Source of the DNA: Gammaproteobacteria bacterium
Lineage (GTDB): Bacteria; Pseudomonadota; Gammaproteobacteria; Pseudomonadales; Cellvibrionaceae
Length of the DNA stretch: 64,000 nt
Direction of reading: 5' to 3'
NCBI GenBank assembly: GCA_021151835.1
Contig: JAGKWO010000016.1
Coordinates: 48,907 to 112,906, forward strand
Part shown: positions 50,518 to 60,747 of the stretch, one piece after another
Layout: every line of letters begins with the position of its first letter
Numbering within the stretch: position 1 is the first letter of the stretch
Program-made: the position numbers and the translations under genes
Notes under the pieces: generated by a model
What the model saw: the letters and a program-made list of their open reading frames with translations, nothing else
The model's database searches: none
What the model was told of the DNA's origin: nothing

Positions 50518-51519
50518 TTAATCGTCTGGATTGCCCGAACGGTTGGATTTACGTAGTTTTTTGGCCTTCGCTTCCAGGGTGAGGTAGATGAGCAAGGCGA
50601 TGGCGAGTGGAATTAGAAAATAAATAATTCGGTAACCGATCAGCGCCGCCAGTATGGTGCTTTTGGAAATCTGGTGTTGCAGCAGGGTGATGAAGATGGT
50701 TTCCAGCACGCCCAGGCCTGCGGGAATATGGGTGATAACACCCGCAATGCTGCTGATCATCAGGATGCCGAGCACCGTAGTGTAGGAGACCTTGCCATCA
50801 GGCAGTAGTGAAAATATTAGCAGCCCCATCAACGACCAATTCAGGGTGGCCAAGCCTGCCTGTGCCAGTGCGAGGTGATGGCTGGGCAAAGTGATTTTAC
50901 GGTTGAATAAACGGAAGGCGCGTCGTTTGGCATACTTGCAAGCAAAAAAGTAGCTCAGGGCTACGCCTAATAATAGCAACCCTAGTATTTGCAAACCCGT
51001 AGCACCAATCTTCCAGCTCTCTGGAAGGTCAACCAATGCGAGCGAAAAAACCAAGCCCGCGACAATGATATAGCCGAGCCAGTTGGTAATTAAGCTCATG
51101 GTCAGTATTTTGGTGATGGTTTCCATATTCAGCCCAAGCCTGGAGTAGAGCCTAAAGCGCAACGCTATTCCCCCAATCCAGGTGGACAGGTTCAGATTAA
51201 ACGCATAACAAACGAACCCCAGGGGAATAACCTGTTGCACGGGTATGCGATGCCCTGTGTATCGACGGCCAATCAATTCATAACTGGCAAATGTCAGGTA
51301 GCTGGCTAAACCGATGAGAAGCCCCAGAAGTAACTGGGGCCATTGGTACTCCGCCAGCGCTTGTCTGACCTCGCTCCACTCAATATGTTTTAATAATGTG
51401 AATAGCAGGACAGGCACCAGGATAAAAAAAAGAAGTGTCACCGCCCGTTTTGCCCACACAAATTTCTTTGCGTGGGGTTTGTCGTAATTCGCGGTACTAC
51501 TGGTCTCGCTGGTGCTCAT
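50518..51519 (-). CDS. ybhN: YbhN-family membrane protein (UPF0104/LPG synthase TM-like)
   Basis: A 333-aa protein with about eight membrane helices (AVTLLFFILVPVLLFTLL, LLLGLLIGLASYLTF and further). The family motif region VTHIPAGLGVLETIF matches the flippase-like domain of lysylphosphatidylglycerol synthases without the catalytic part. It overlaps the stop of the cardiolipin-synthase-like gene by 4 nt. The order ybhP-clsB-ybhN is the same as in E. coli, suggesting a joint role in phospholipid handling. Confidence 0.88.
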   Translation of the reverse strand: MSTSETSSTANYDKPHAKKFVWAKRAVTLLFFILVPVLLFTLLKHIEWSEVRQALAEYQWPQLLLGLLIGLASYLTFASYELIGRRYTGHRIPVQQVIPLGFVCYAFNLNLSTWIGGIALRFRLYSRLGLNMETITKILTMSLITNWLGYIIVAGLVFSLALVDLPESWKIGATGLQILGLLLLGVALSYFFACKYAKRRAFRLFNRKITLPSHHLALAQAGLATLNWSLMGLLIFSLLPDGKVSYTTVLGILMISSIAGVITHIPAGLGVLETIFITLLQHQISKSTILAALIGYRIIYFLIPLAIALLIYLTLEAKAKKLRKSNRSGNPDD

Positions 51520-52796
51520 GACAGGCTTTCCTTGTCATAGGTATCTATATCTTTTTTTTCGCTGGTATTGTCCCTGTGAATTTTCTCCGTCTGCTTCCAG
51601 GTGTCCGTCTTCCTTGGTCGAAGCAATTTTAATACCGGCGCATGGGCCGGGAGCCATCCGGCAATGGAGGGGAAACGGCGTAAAAAGTGGAAACTTAAAA
51701 AAATCAGTGGAATGCGCCACCAGTACCCGTGTTGGGCGATCTCCATACTGACTTTTTTGCAATGCGCTTTAATTAGTCCTGTCAAGTGTTCGGATAATTG
51801 TTTATTTATCGCCGGGTCACGAACGATTACATTGGCTTCCAGGTTCAGCGAAAAACTCAAAGGGTCCAGGTTGCTAGAACCCACGGTGAGCCACTCATCG
51901 TCCATTATCGCGATCTTTCCGTGGAAACTCCGCTGGCAATATTCATAAACTTCTACCCGGGAGTGCAGGAGGTAATTGTAAAGCAGTCGGGTGAGGGTGC
52001 TCACCCAAGGCATATCAGGTAACCCTTGCATGATCAGGGTCACTTTAACGCCCCGCAGCGCCGCTTGGCGTAGTGCACGCAGGAAAAAAAATGGTGGGAA
52101 AAAATAGGCATTGGCAATGACCAGGCGAGTTTTAGCTGTCCTGATTGCGTGCAGATATTGTTTCTCAATGTCATTCTTATGCCACCGGTTATCACGCTCT
52201 ACCAGCAATACCGGCGTATGCCCGTGCGGATCTGGCGGAACCTGCTTGATATTGCGCAGGTATGTACGACGATCTCGGCGGCTGGAGCCGCGCAGTAGGA
52301 GTAACATGCACACCTTGTGAACATCGGCCACAATGGGTCCGCGTAACGCCAAGGCATAATCTTGCTTGGCTTTTTCACCATAATCCGTGAGGTGATCATC
52401 GGAATAGTTAATGCCCCCAATAAATGCGACCTCTCCATCGATCACGGCTAGCTTGCGATGTAATCGCCTGAAAATATTCAAGCGAACTCCCAACAGCTTG
52501 GGTTGTGGATCAAAAATGTGAAGCTTGACTCCACTGTTGACCAACGGGTCAACAAATTCATGGCTCAGGTCCCAGGTTCCGTAATCATCTACAGTAAGCT
52601 CTACACGTACGCCGCGCCGCGCTGCTGCTATTAATAATTTTTGCAGTTGGTTGCCAACCGAATCTTCGCGCAAAATAAACGTTTCGATAATAATTTCTTG
52701 TTTAGCTTTGTGTATACAGGAAAAAACCTGCCCGAAAAATTCTTCGCCATTGATTAGCAGTTCCACGGAATTTCCCGATTGCCATTCTTTCTTCAC
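51516..52796 (-). CDS. clsB: Cardiolipin synthase B-like phospholipase D protein
   Basis: A 426-aa protein with two HKD motifs: HRKLAVIDGEVAFIGGIN (about residues 112-129) and HGKIAIMDDEWLTVGSSN (about 296-313). It lacks N-terminal membrane helices, as in ClsB/YbhO. The enzyme transfers phosphatidyl groups to make cardiolipin or phosphatidylglycerol. Middle gene of the ybhP-clsB-ybhN operon, overlapping both neighbours by 4 nt. Confidence 0.9.
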   Translation of the reverse strand: MKKEWQSGNSVELLINGEEFFGQVFSCIHKAKQEIIIETFILREDSVGNQLQKLLIAAARRGVRVELTVDDYGTWDLSHEFVDPLVNSGVKLHIFDPQPKLLGVRLNIFRRLHRKLAVIDGEVAFIGGINYSDDHLTDYGEKAKQDYALALRGPIVADVHKVCMLLLLRGSSRRDRRTYLRNIKQVPPDPHGHTPVLLVERDNRWHKNDIEKQYLHAIRTAKTRLVIANAYFFPPFFFLRALRQAALRGVKVTLIMQGLPDMPWVSTLTRLLYNYLLHSRVEVYEYCQRSFHGKIAIMDDEWLTVGSSNLDPLSFSLNLEANVIVRDPAINKQLSEHLTGLIKAHCKKVSMEIAQHGYWWRIPLIFLSFHFLRRFPSIAGWLPAHAPVLKLLRPRKTDTWKQTEKIHRDNTSEKKDIDTYDKESLS

Positions 52797-53632
52797 AGAA
52801 TCACCTCCACTGCCAAGGGTGCATGGTCAGAGAGATGTGACCATGGCCGATGGTAAAGTACTTCAGGGTTACTGAAACCCATATTGCGAATGTAAATTCG
52901 ATCCAGGCACAAGATTGGCCAGCGCGCGGGAAAACTTCGTGCGGGTTTTCCAAAGGTTGCACTAAATACGTCGGTCAGGCCGCATTCTGACAAAACTTGG
53001 TTAGCCTTCTTGCGCCAATCGTTAAAATCCCCGGCGACTACTACTGGTGCGGATTGCGGCAGGCGTTGTATTAGTTCACATAGCAGGCGCAGTTGCTGCT
53101 GGCGATGGCTTTCGCGCAAGCCGAGGTGAACACAAATGGCATGTATTTCGTGATGGCCCGGCACTTTAAGTACGGAATGCAACAATCCTCTCTGTTCGAT
53201 GGTTCCGATGGAAACATCCAGATTTTCGTAGCGGAGTATTGGAAATTTGGACAGTAAGGCATTGCCATGATCCCCATAGGGGTAGACAGCATTGCGACCG
53301 TAAGAAAATTCCGGCCACATGCTATCTGCCAAATACTCATATTGGGGGATCTTGGGCCAACGTTCATAGGATTTGGCGTGATGGTGATGGCTGCCATGGA
53401 CCTCTTGCAAAAAAACCAGGTCCATCGATAAAGTTCGCACCGCATCACGCAGTTCGGGCAAGATGAAATGCCGGTTGAAAATATTAAAACCCTTGTGCAT
53501 GTTCAGGGTGAGCAGGTTGATCTTATGCACCGCGGGTTTCATATCCGTGAGGTGTATCGTGGTAGCCTCATCGTCAATAAGGCTATTTTCCCGCAGGGCC
53601 TTCACATTACTATCGCCGCTCATAATCTTCAC
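52793..53632 (-). CDS. ybhP: YbhP-like endonuclease/exonuclease/phosphatase family protein
   Basis: A 279-aa EEP-fold protein: LLTLNMHKG (metal-binding Asn), FLQEVHG, VVAGDFNDWRKK and the terminal SDHAPLAVEV. A short N-terminal extension of about 30 residues is of uncertain value. In E. coli the homologue is encoded with clsB and ybhN; substrate unknown. It lies 4 nt after the DUF72 gene. Confidence 0.88.
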   Translation of the reverse strand: MKIMSGDSNVKALRENSLIDDEATTIHLTDMKPAVHKINLLTLNMHKGFNIFNRHFILPELRDAVRTLSMDLVFLQEVHGSHHHHAKSYERWPKIPQYEYLADSMWPEFSYGRNAVYPYGDHGNALLSKFPILRYENLDVSIGTIEQRGLLHSVLKVPGHHEIHAICVHLGLRESHRQQQLRLLCELIQRLPQSAPVVVAGDFNDWRKKANQVLSECGLTDVFSATFGKPARSFPARWPILCLDRIYIRNMGFSNPEVLYHRPWSHLSDHAPLAVEVIL

Positions 53633-53635
53633 CTG

Positions 53636-54541
53636 TCACGCAATGGCATCCAGCAGGTCAACAGGGTCTCTCAACCGAAAGTCTTGACCTAAAAGTTGCA
53701 TGAGTTTTTGCGCATCTTTTGGAGCCCACAATTTATCGGTGTTATCGAAATAGCAGTAAACATCAAGCTGCCGTGGAATTTTCCCTCGTTTGGCAATTAA
53801 CACTGCGTCGCTAGGCTGATTACCTATGCTCCACTTGCGAATGCGGCTACTCCACCGCTTAAGTGCGTCATCGGAGTAACCGCTTCTATAGAGTTCCGTA
53901 TCGCCGTGCAAACGCATATAAATGAAATCACTGGTCACGTCTTCGGCGTAGGGCCAGCGGCCTGCGGTATCGGCGAATACCAGCGCGACCTTGTGGGCAC
54001 GCAGCAATTCGACAAATGTATCGGTCACGAAAGATTGGTTGCGTATTTCGACGCAATGACGAATTACCCTGTCGGACTGGATTTTTTCCAGAGGTTGGTA
54101 ATCAGGTTTGTAATTGCGGACGTAGTCAATGGCATCTTTTACGTTGTGGGGCAGTTGTGCCAGGAATTGTGCGAACAGGGGCTCGTCAAATTTGAAGCTG
54201 GGGGGGAACTGCCAGAGTATTGGTCCCAATTTTTCTCGTAATTCCAGCACCCCCGATGCAAGGAAATTGGCGATGGCTTCATCTACATCGTGTAATCGCT
54301 TGATGTGAGTGACATACCTTGGCGCTTTTACGCTGAAAATAAATTCTTCAGGTGTATCCCTATACCAGCCTGCGTAGCGTTCCGGAGTTTGTAAAGCATA
54401 GAAGGACCCGTTAATTTCAATGCTATTGACGGATCTTGATGCAAAAAATAATTCCTTTTTTTGCACCAATCCCTTGGGATAGAAATTATTTCGCCACGGG
54501 GCGTAGCGCCAACCGGAAATACCGATGTAGATAGTGCCCAT
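53636..54541 (-). CDS. DUF72 (YecE) family protein
   Basis: A 301-aa TIM-barrel-like protein with YIGISGWRYAPWRNNFYP, NSIEINGSFYALQTPE, FIFSVKAPRYVTHIKRL and HCVEIRNQSF, the DUF72 signature. Function unknown. First gene of the transcript leading into ybhP-clsB-ybhN, or independently expressed. Confidence 0.9.
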   Translation of the reverse strand: MGTIYIGISGWRYAPWRNNFYPKGLVQKKELFFASRSVNSIEINGSFYALQTPERYAGWYRDTPEEFIFSVKAPRYVTHIKRLHDVDEAIANFLASGVLELREKLGPILWQFPPSFKFDEPLFAQFLAQLPHNVKDAIDYVRNYKPDYQPLEKIQSDRVIRHCVEIRNQSFVTDTFVELLRAHKVALVFADTAGRWPYAEDVTSDFIYMRLHGDTELYRSGYSDDALKRWSSRIRKWSIGNQPSDAVLIAKRGKIPRQLDVYCYFDNTDKLWAPKDAQKLMQLLGQDFRLRDPVDLLDAIA

Positions 54542-54564
54542 TATTGGCCTCTCTAGTATCTTTT

Positions 54565-54783
54565 CTAATTCGCCCTATTCAGACTCTGCAACACCGGATG
54601 CGTTGGTTCGGTGGGGTCCGTTGGTGGAATAGGGTCTGTCGGTGGATTGGGTTGTCCTGGCGGCCCCGGCTCTGGCGGGGTTGGTTGCGGACTGGGCTGG
54701 GGCGGATCAAGCGGATAAGGCATGGGTGGTGGAGTAGGGTCCGGTTCATTGGTTATTTCATGGATAACAGGATCAATAGCCAT
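54565..54783 (-). CDS. Proline-rich small protein, 72 aa
   Basis: ATG at 54783 with AGGAG 9 nt upstream. Between short N- and C-terminal ends nearly half the residues are proline (repeats PTPPPMPYPLDPPQP, PNPPTDPIPPTDPTEPTHP), so it is extended and disordered. No signal peptide. Probably co-transcribed with the DUF4142 gene upstream. Confidence 0.6.
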   Translation of the reverse strand: MAIDPVIHEITNEPDPTPPPMPYPLDPPQPSPQPTPPEPGPPGQPNPPTDPIPPTDPTEPTHPVLQSLNRAN

Positions 54784-54810
54784 GATGAAATTCTCCTGAA
54801 GAGTGAACAA

Positions 54811-55389
54811 TTAAATTTTGTAATCTGGTTCTTCTACAACTGCCGCCGTTGGATTTTGCGTCGGGCTGGTGGGGATGGTATTTGCGAAGCAGCTGTTGGC
54901 TAAAGCTTCTGCTAGTTCCCGGTGAGTGGATATTTGTGCAAGCCGGACGGCAATCAATTTACGTATTAATGGATCCGATGAATTTTTCGCCGTGTTGAAT
55001 AGTGTTTCCATTTCAGCATGCTGACCGATTTGCTGATTGACGTAGTAATTGTCCAGTTGCGTATCTTTCGTTGCGCTTATAGCCGCAATATTGTCGTACT
55101 TTTCTACGTCTGGAATCGCTACCTGCCGTGCGCTGGCAATTTCAGCCAAGTGCTGGTTGATATTGGTGTAATCGTCCACCATACGCTGCGCATAAATCTT
55201 CACATTGGTGGAATTGGAATTTTCCAGCGCAAATCGGGAAATTTGAATTTCGGCCAACCCCAGGCGCATCGCCTCTTCCAGAAAATGCCCAGTCTCAGGA
55301 AAAGCCTTTTTATTTTTTTTGTAGGCGCCCGACGCGATAAAACCACCAATAAATGCCAAACCAATCGCTAAGATAGTAGTGCTGGACAT
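54811..55389 (-). CDS. DUF4142 family protein
   Basis: Start at ATG 55389 (GGAGG upstream); 192 aa with an N-terminal hydrophobic anchor (TTILAIGLAFIGGFIASG). A ferritin-like four-helix domain follows (EAMRLGLAEIQISRFALENS, VKIYAQRMVDDYTNINQHLA). DUF4142 proteins are envelope-located and often stress-induced. Divergent from ku. Confidence 0.85.
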   Translation of the reverse strand: MSSTTILAIGLAFIGGFIASGAYKKNKKAFPETGHFLEEAMRLGLAEIQISRFALENSNSTNVKIYAQRMVDDYTNINQHLAEIASARQVAIPDVEKYDNIAAISATKDTQLDNYYVNQQIGQHAEMETLFNTAKNSSDPLIRKLIAVRLAQISTHRELAEALANSCFANTIPTSPTQNPTAAVVEEPDYKI

Positions 55390-55788
55390 TGCTGCTCCTC
55401 CAAAAAACCAGGTCTCTACAAGATGACCTCGGTTTGGCCCGAAAGATTCCATGGTGCACAGGGAAAAATTTCCTTACCTGACACAGCTTTATCGGAGCAT
55501 TGTTGTATTTTTTTCAATGCCTGGAGGTTAAGAACAAAACTCCCTTTGGATCAGTAGCTTTGATAGATCTAATGAATGAATAATTTACAACAAGTACAAG
55601 CCATAGGTAGAAATGGACAAAACTATTTAAATGTCTTTTTTAATCATCAAACCCTCTAACATAAGTATCAAGTAATCTTATTTTGATAAAAGCTCATCGC
55701 CGGCTGAATGAACTTTTTATTCCACGCTCAAGTCAACCGACGGTAAGCCAAAATCAGCCTAGCATCTTATTAATCCAGGGTCAGCGCA
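55390..55788. other. Intergenic region between DUF4142 and ku
   Basis: A divergent promoter region without a supported gene. AT-rich from about 55560 to 55700. No clear consensus promoter was assigned. Confidence 0.4.
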
Positions 55789-56658
55789 ATGGCACGTGCA
55801 ATTTGGAAGGGCGCAGTAAGTTTCGGTTTGGTTCATATCCCGGTGTCGTTGGTTTCCGCAACCAGCGCATCGGGAGTGGATTTTGATTGGTTGGATAAGC
55901 GCAGCATGGACCCGGTAGGCTACAAACGAATCAACAAGGTTACCGGTAAGGAAGTGGAGTCGAAAAATATTGTCAAGGGAATCCAATATGAAAAAGGACG
56001 CTACGTTATTTTAAGTGAAGAGGAAATCAAATCCGCCCATCCCCGGTCCACTCAGTCCATTGACATAATTTCCTTTGTCAACAAGGGCGACATTCCCATT
56101 ACGCACTTTGATACCCCCTACTATCTGGCGCCGGATAAACGTGGTGAAAAAGTCTATGCACTCCTGCGTGAAACCCTGGCGACAACGGACAAAGTTGCTA
56201 TTGCAAAGGTGGTATTACATGTTCGCCAGCATTTGGCGGTGTTAATACCCATTGACTCTGCGCTTGCGCTGATTCTACTGCGCTGGCCCTCCGACGTGAG
56301 GGATTTAACCGCGCTAGAGCTAAGCGAGGCGGTTACCAATGCGGAACTTGGTAAAACCGAAAAAGAGATGGCCAAACGTTTGGTGAAGGATATGTCGGGG
56401 GTGTGGTCTCCGGAGGAATACCTTGATACCTTCCAGGAAAAGATTATGGCCCTTGTGGATAAAAAGGCCATTGAAGGAAAAATTGAGTCGGTGGAGATGG
56501 TTGGAGATGAGGAACCTCGCAGTGCAGACGTTATTGATTTAACCGAATTACTCCGACGCAGCTTGTCGGGAAATACCAAGGAGACCAAAGCGGCCTCGCG
56601 CAAGAAAAAATCGACGAACACAACCACGACAGCTGCGAAAAAACAAAAAAATAGCTGA
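55789..56658 (+). CDS. ku: Ku DNA end-binding protein
   Basis: A 289-aa bacterial Ku, starting MARAIWKGAVSFGLVHIPVS, with YKRINKVTGKEV, ITHFDTPYYLAP and EYLDTFQEKI, ending in a Lys-rich tail (RKKKSTNTTTTAAKKQK). Ku binds broken DNA ends and recruits LigD in non-homologous end joining. The gene is intact, although the ligD gene 8 bp downstream is broken. Confidence 0.95.
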   Translation: MARAIWKGAVSFGLVHIPVSLVSATSASGVDFDWLDKRSMDPVGYKRINKVTGKEVESKNIVKGIQYEKGRYVILSEEEIKSAHPRSTQSIDIISFVNKGDIPITHFDTPYYLAPDKRGEKVYALLRETLATTDKVAIAKVVLHVRQHLAVLIPIDSALALILLRWPSDVRDLTALELSEAVTNAELGKTEKEMAKRLVKDMSGVWSPEEYLDTFQEKIMALVDKKAIEGKIESVEMVGDEEPRSADVIDLTELLRRSLSGNTKETKAASRKKKSTNTTTTAAKKQKNS

Positions 56659-56666
56659 GGCTCATT

Positions 56667-59174
56667 ATGGCTAAACCTCTGAATGAGTACCGACGTAAAC
56701 GTGATTTTTCCCGCACCTCAGAACCGGAAGGGGATCCTGCATCAACAGGGCAGGCACACGCCCTCAGGTTTGTGATTCAAAAACATGATGCGCGACGTTT
56801 GCATTATGATTTCCGCCTGGAGCTGGACGGCACCTTAAAAAGTTGGGCAATTCCCAAAGGCCCTAGTCTGGACCCAAAAGTTAAACGATTGGCGGTACAT
56901 GTAGAAGATCATCCGCTCTCCTCCGCTGAATTCGAAGGCCACATCCCTGAAGGTCAGTACGGCGGTGGGCAGGTCATCGTATGGGATCGGGGAATATGGG
57001 AGCCATTGGGAGACGCGGCGGCGGGTTATGTGGCGGGAAAATTAAAATTCAAACTGGTAGGAGAAAAATTATCGGGACATTGGAATCTGGTACGCACGCG
57101 CATTCAGGCGGGCAATAAAGAACAGTGGCTACTCATTAAGGAACAGGATGCCAGTGCACGCCAGGTTGACGAATATGACATAGTCGAAGCACAGCCGCAG
57201 AGTGTTATCAGCGGGACATTGATCGCATCAAAACAAAAAAAGATTGAGGCAAAAAAACTAGCCAGAAAAAATTTAAATCTGCGCCGGTTCACACTGTATT
57301 CCCGGCTCCAACAAAGTCCGTTGTCCCGATTAAAAATTCGGATAAACCTATGGCGGCTTCAGCTAAGGCCCCTCAAAAAAAATCCCTGCCAGAATTTATC
57401 GCGCCTGAACTGGCAGTTCTTGTAAATTCACCACCAGACGGCGACTGGTTTTATGAAATCAAGTTTGATGGCTATCGCCTTCTCAGTCGCATCGAGCAGG
57501 GCGAGGTACGATTGTTGACTCGTAACGGTAAGGATTGGACTGCTCGCCTGCCAGGGCTAGTGAGGGCGGTGATGTCCCTGGGGCTTGAGTCATCCTGGTT
57601 GGATGGCGAAATTGTTATATTGAATGAAAGGGGCGTTCCTGATTTCCAGGCGTTACAAAACGCGTTTGATGAGAATCAGCCGAGTGAGGTTCTTTACTAC
57701 CTGTTTGATGCTCCGTTTATCAATGGAGTAGATCTACGCAATTTTCGGTGGAGGAACGTCGCGCTGCGTTGGAGAAGTTGATCCCCTCCAGTTCGGCGAG
57801 CCCGCTAAGATTTTCCTCCGCATTTGCGGTTGAACCGGCCCATATCCCGGAATCTGCCTGCGCCATGTCATTGGAAGGTGTGATCGGGAAGCGAAGCGCA
57901 CCGGTTTTGGGGCTTTATTGTTGGGAGTTCATAAGGAGGGAAATCGACAGGGCTTGGTGTATGCGGGGCGGGTGGGTACCGGCTTTAACCAAAGTAGCTT
58001 GCGGCAATTGCATCGCCAGTTGGCTTCGTTAGAAATAAAAGAATCACCGCTGGAGTCCCTACCGGCCGGGCGCGAGACAAAAGACGTCCACTGGGTTCAG
58101 CCGAGCCTGGTATGTGAAGCTGAATTTGCGGAGTGGACCCAGGAGGGCTTGCTGCGCCAGGCCAGCTTTATTGCCCTCAGGGCGGATAAGCCTGCGAAAG
58201 ACATAGTGCGCGAGCGAGCCACGTCCCCCAGCAGGAGGCCAGTGCTTTCCGACGGCCCCGCACGGGATCCAGGTCACACTAGCGTTGACAAGGTTCGCAT
58301 AACTCATCCGGACCGGGTAATCGACCCGCAAAGCGGGGCATCCAAACTGGATCTTGCGCTTTTCTACCATGGCATTTCGGAGTAGATACTGCCTCATTTA
58401 CGCAATCGGCCTGTTTCCTTACTGAGGGCACCCGAAGGCATCCAAGAGGAAATGTTTTTCCAGAAGCACGCCAGGCGCATGGAAATCCCCTACATCCATC
58501 AATTGCCACCCGAGCTGGACCCAGGGCACGCGCGCTTAATGGAAATCAAAGATGCGCCTGCATTGGCGGGGGTAGTGCAGATGGGAACTGTTGAGTTGCA
58601 CACCTGGGGCGCCGCCAGTACACACATAGACTTCCCTGACCGGATTATTTTCGACCTGGACCCGGACCCGGCTTTACCCTGGCGCAATATGCTGGAGGCG
58701 ACCCGGCTGACCTTGGCGGTGCTGGATGAATTAGGCCTGGAGGCATTCGTCAAAACCAGCGGAGGGAAGGGCATGCATATAGTGGTGCCCTTGGCGCGCC
58801 AGCACCTGTGGGAATACGTAAAGGAATTTTCACGGGCGGTTTCTCAATTTATGGCAAAGCAAATCCCCGAGCGCTTTGTGGCCAAGATGGGGCCGCAAAA
58901 TCGCGTTGGAAAAATATTTATCGACTATCTGCGCAACCAGCGAGGCGCCAGCACTGTCGCTGCCTACTCCGTCCGGGCGCGACCGGGCTTGCCGGTTTCG
59001 GTTCCCATCCATAGGGACGATCTATTAACGGTAAAAAGTGCGGGTCAATGGACGATACATAACCTTGGCGCACGCCTGGAAAAATTATCAGAGGACCCCT
59101 GGAAGGGATATCGTCACTGGCAGCGTATCAGTGTGGCTATGTGGAAAAAGTTGGGAGTGAAAGCGCCGCAGTGA
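56667..59174 (+). pseudogene. ligD: ligD, broken by frameshifts, an internal deletion and a stop
   Basis: Homology runs through four frame segments. PE domain: HDARRLHYDFRLELDG, ending near 57275. Ligase domain after a shift in an A-run near 57280, with catalytic EIKFDGYR (about 57460); a second shift in the TTTT at about 57740 leads to VEERRAALEKLI and EGVIGKR. A deletion at about 57900 joins GKRS to TGFGALLLGV, losing about 35 residues including ligase motif V. The polymerase domain begins at KVRITHPDR but is cut by TAG at 58383 before resuming through FFQKHARRM and FDLDPDP. Several independent lesions argue against sequencing error. Confidence 0.9.
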
Positions 59175-59338
59175 TAGGTTTTATGTCTGATGAGGCGATG
59201 CTTTTTTATACAAAGCAGAGCCTTCGTCAGGCTAGTGGCATGGGTGCGTTAAAGTGTTACCATGCGCCCTGTACTGATTTTGGAGCGATTCAGGATCAAT
59301 TTTTACCCCAAGCGAAGACAATAAATAGAGGTATTTTT

Positions 59339-60088
59339 GTGGCCAAGCAATTGATGATTTATGACAATATTCAACCCCTGTCCTCGGAGCTTCATCGCAA
59401 TTGGTCGGTGCAGGTGGATGATTATTCTTTTGTTTCACATTTAATTTCAGCCCCGGTACTGGCCACTGAAATTCCCTTTGCGGCGGCGGAGTTTCCTATC
59501 GTTTTTTCGGCAACTGCCAATGAAGGCGAATATATTCCTCTGGCGATTATGGGTTTGAAAGATGGCGAAAACCTTTTCCTCAACGCGCAGAACCAATTTA
59601 CCAGCCGCTACATTCCCGCATTTATCCGTCGTTATCCATTTGTGTTGGGTGGTGACAAGTCGGCAGACACCTTAACCCTGTGTATTGATGATGCCAGTGC
59701 AACCGTGATTAAAGATGGCAGTAAAGGGCGCCGCCTTTTTGACGAAAATGGTGAGCAATCCCAGCATTTGAAAGAAGTGGTGGAGTTCTTGCGGGATTAC
59801 CAATATCGCGCTGAAATGACCAAAGTGTTCAGCAAGCGTTTGCATGAATTGAATTTGCTCGAGCCTATGCAAGCAAATATCACTTTCAAAGGTCGCGAAG
59901 ATGCCAACATGAATTTAAAAGGTTTCTACGTGGTCAAGCGCGAAAAGCTCAAGGCATTGAGTGATGCAGATGCGTTGGATTTGTTTAAGAAGGATGGATT
60001 GGAATTGATTTATAGCCATATCCAATCCCTGTCCAATCTGAACGATCTCATCAGTAAGAAATCCGAACTGTTGGAAAATAACAAATAA
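59339..60088 (+). CDS. SapC family protein
   Basis: Start taken at GTG 59339 with AGAGG 7 nt upstream; longer frames lack a ribosome site. The 249-aa protein shows the SapC pattern: NWSVQVDDYSFVSHLISAPV, EFPIVFSATANEGEYIPLAI, then SRYIPAFIRRYPFVLG and CIDDASATV. SapC-like proteins are common in TonB-dependent carbohydrate-using gammaproteobacteria; role unclear. A strong terminator follows. Confidence 0.88.
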   Translation: MAKQLMIYDNIQPLSSELHRNWSVQVDDYSFVSHLISAPVLATEIPFAAAEFPIVFSATANEGEYIPLAIMGLKDGENLFLNAQNQFTSRYIPAFIRRYPFVLGGDKSADTLTLCIDDASATVIKDGSKGRRLFDENGEQSQHLKEVVEFLRDYQYRAEMTKVFSKRLHELNLLEPMQANITFKGREDANMNLKGFYVVKREKLKALSDADALDLFKKDGLELIYSHIQSLSNLNDLISKKSELLENNK

Positions 60089-60107
60089 TTGTGATCGGTT
60101 AATGCTT

Positions 60108-60136
60108 GAGGCCGGACTTTTTAGTCCGGCCTTTTC
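60108..60136 (+). terminator. Terminator of the SapC-like gene
   Basis: Stem AGGCCGGAC/GTCCGGCCT with a 6-nt loop and TTTTC, 20 bp after the stop codon. It may also serve the minus-strand HPF gene. Confidence 0.88.
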
Positions 60137-60176
60137 ATTTTTGGGAAATGAAAATTAAAGGCGCTCGGCCTGAGAA

Positions 60177-60494
60177 TTAGCGGATATTTCGTTGGCGTGC
60201 TGCCAGTTGTTTCACTTTGCGTTCAGCGCTGGAAAATGCATCGCGAACGGCGACATGGATGGATTCATCATCTTGGGTAATTGCAACGGGATGGCCTTTG
60301 ATGTCCAACTCGATGGACGCGCGGAATTGTTTACCTTTGTGTTTGTGGTTGTGGGGGACATCAAGGACAACGCGGCTGTGAACTATCTGGTCGGTGTAGC
60401 GGTTAAGCTTTTCAAGCTTTTTGAGAATGATTTCGTTGAGTGCAGCAGAAGAATCCAAATCACGATATACAACGTCGACAGCAGGTTTCATCAT
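60177..60494 (-). CDS. hpf: Ribosome hibernation-promoting factor/RaiA-like protein
   Basis: A 105-aa S30AE-type protein: VDVVYRDLDSSAALNEIILK, KKLEKLNRYTDQI, HNHKHKGKQFRASIELDI and a basic C-terminus. It binds the 30S decoding site in stationary phase. Ribosome site GGAG precedes two adjacent ATGs; the first is used here. It stands alone rather than beside rpoN, so this may be a second, stress-related copy. Confidence 0.85.
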   Translation of the reverse strand: MMKPAVDVVYRDLDSSAALNEIILKKLEKLNRYTDQIVHSRVVLDVPHNHKHKGKQFRASIELDIKGHPVAITQDDESIHVAVRDAFSSAERKVKQLAARQRNIR

Positions 60495-60747
60495 AAAGCT
60501 CCTTAACGTTTATGTTAGAGGGCTGAGGCTCCGAACAGGCTTCGTAAACTTTCTTGGCCCTCCCTTCCTATATTGATCATCCGTCGCTAAATATCAAGTT
60601 TTTCGTTTCAATTTCTTAATAACATTTGGATCTCTTATTAGCATTTATAGATATTAGGTCTTATATCGCACAAGGAGGATTGCCAAAAGTGATCGAAGTG
60701 GCGGGAACGCCTAGTATTAACTTAGCCACTTTTGAAAGGTGAGGTCC

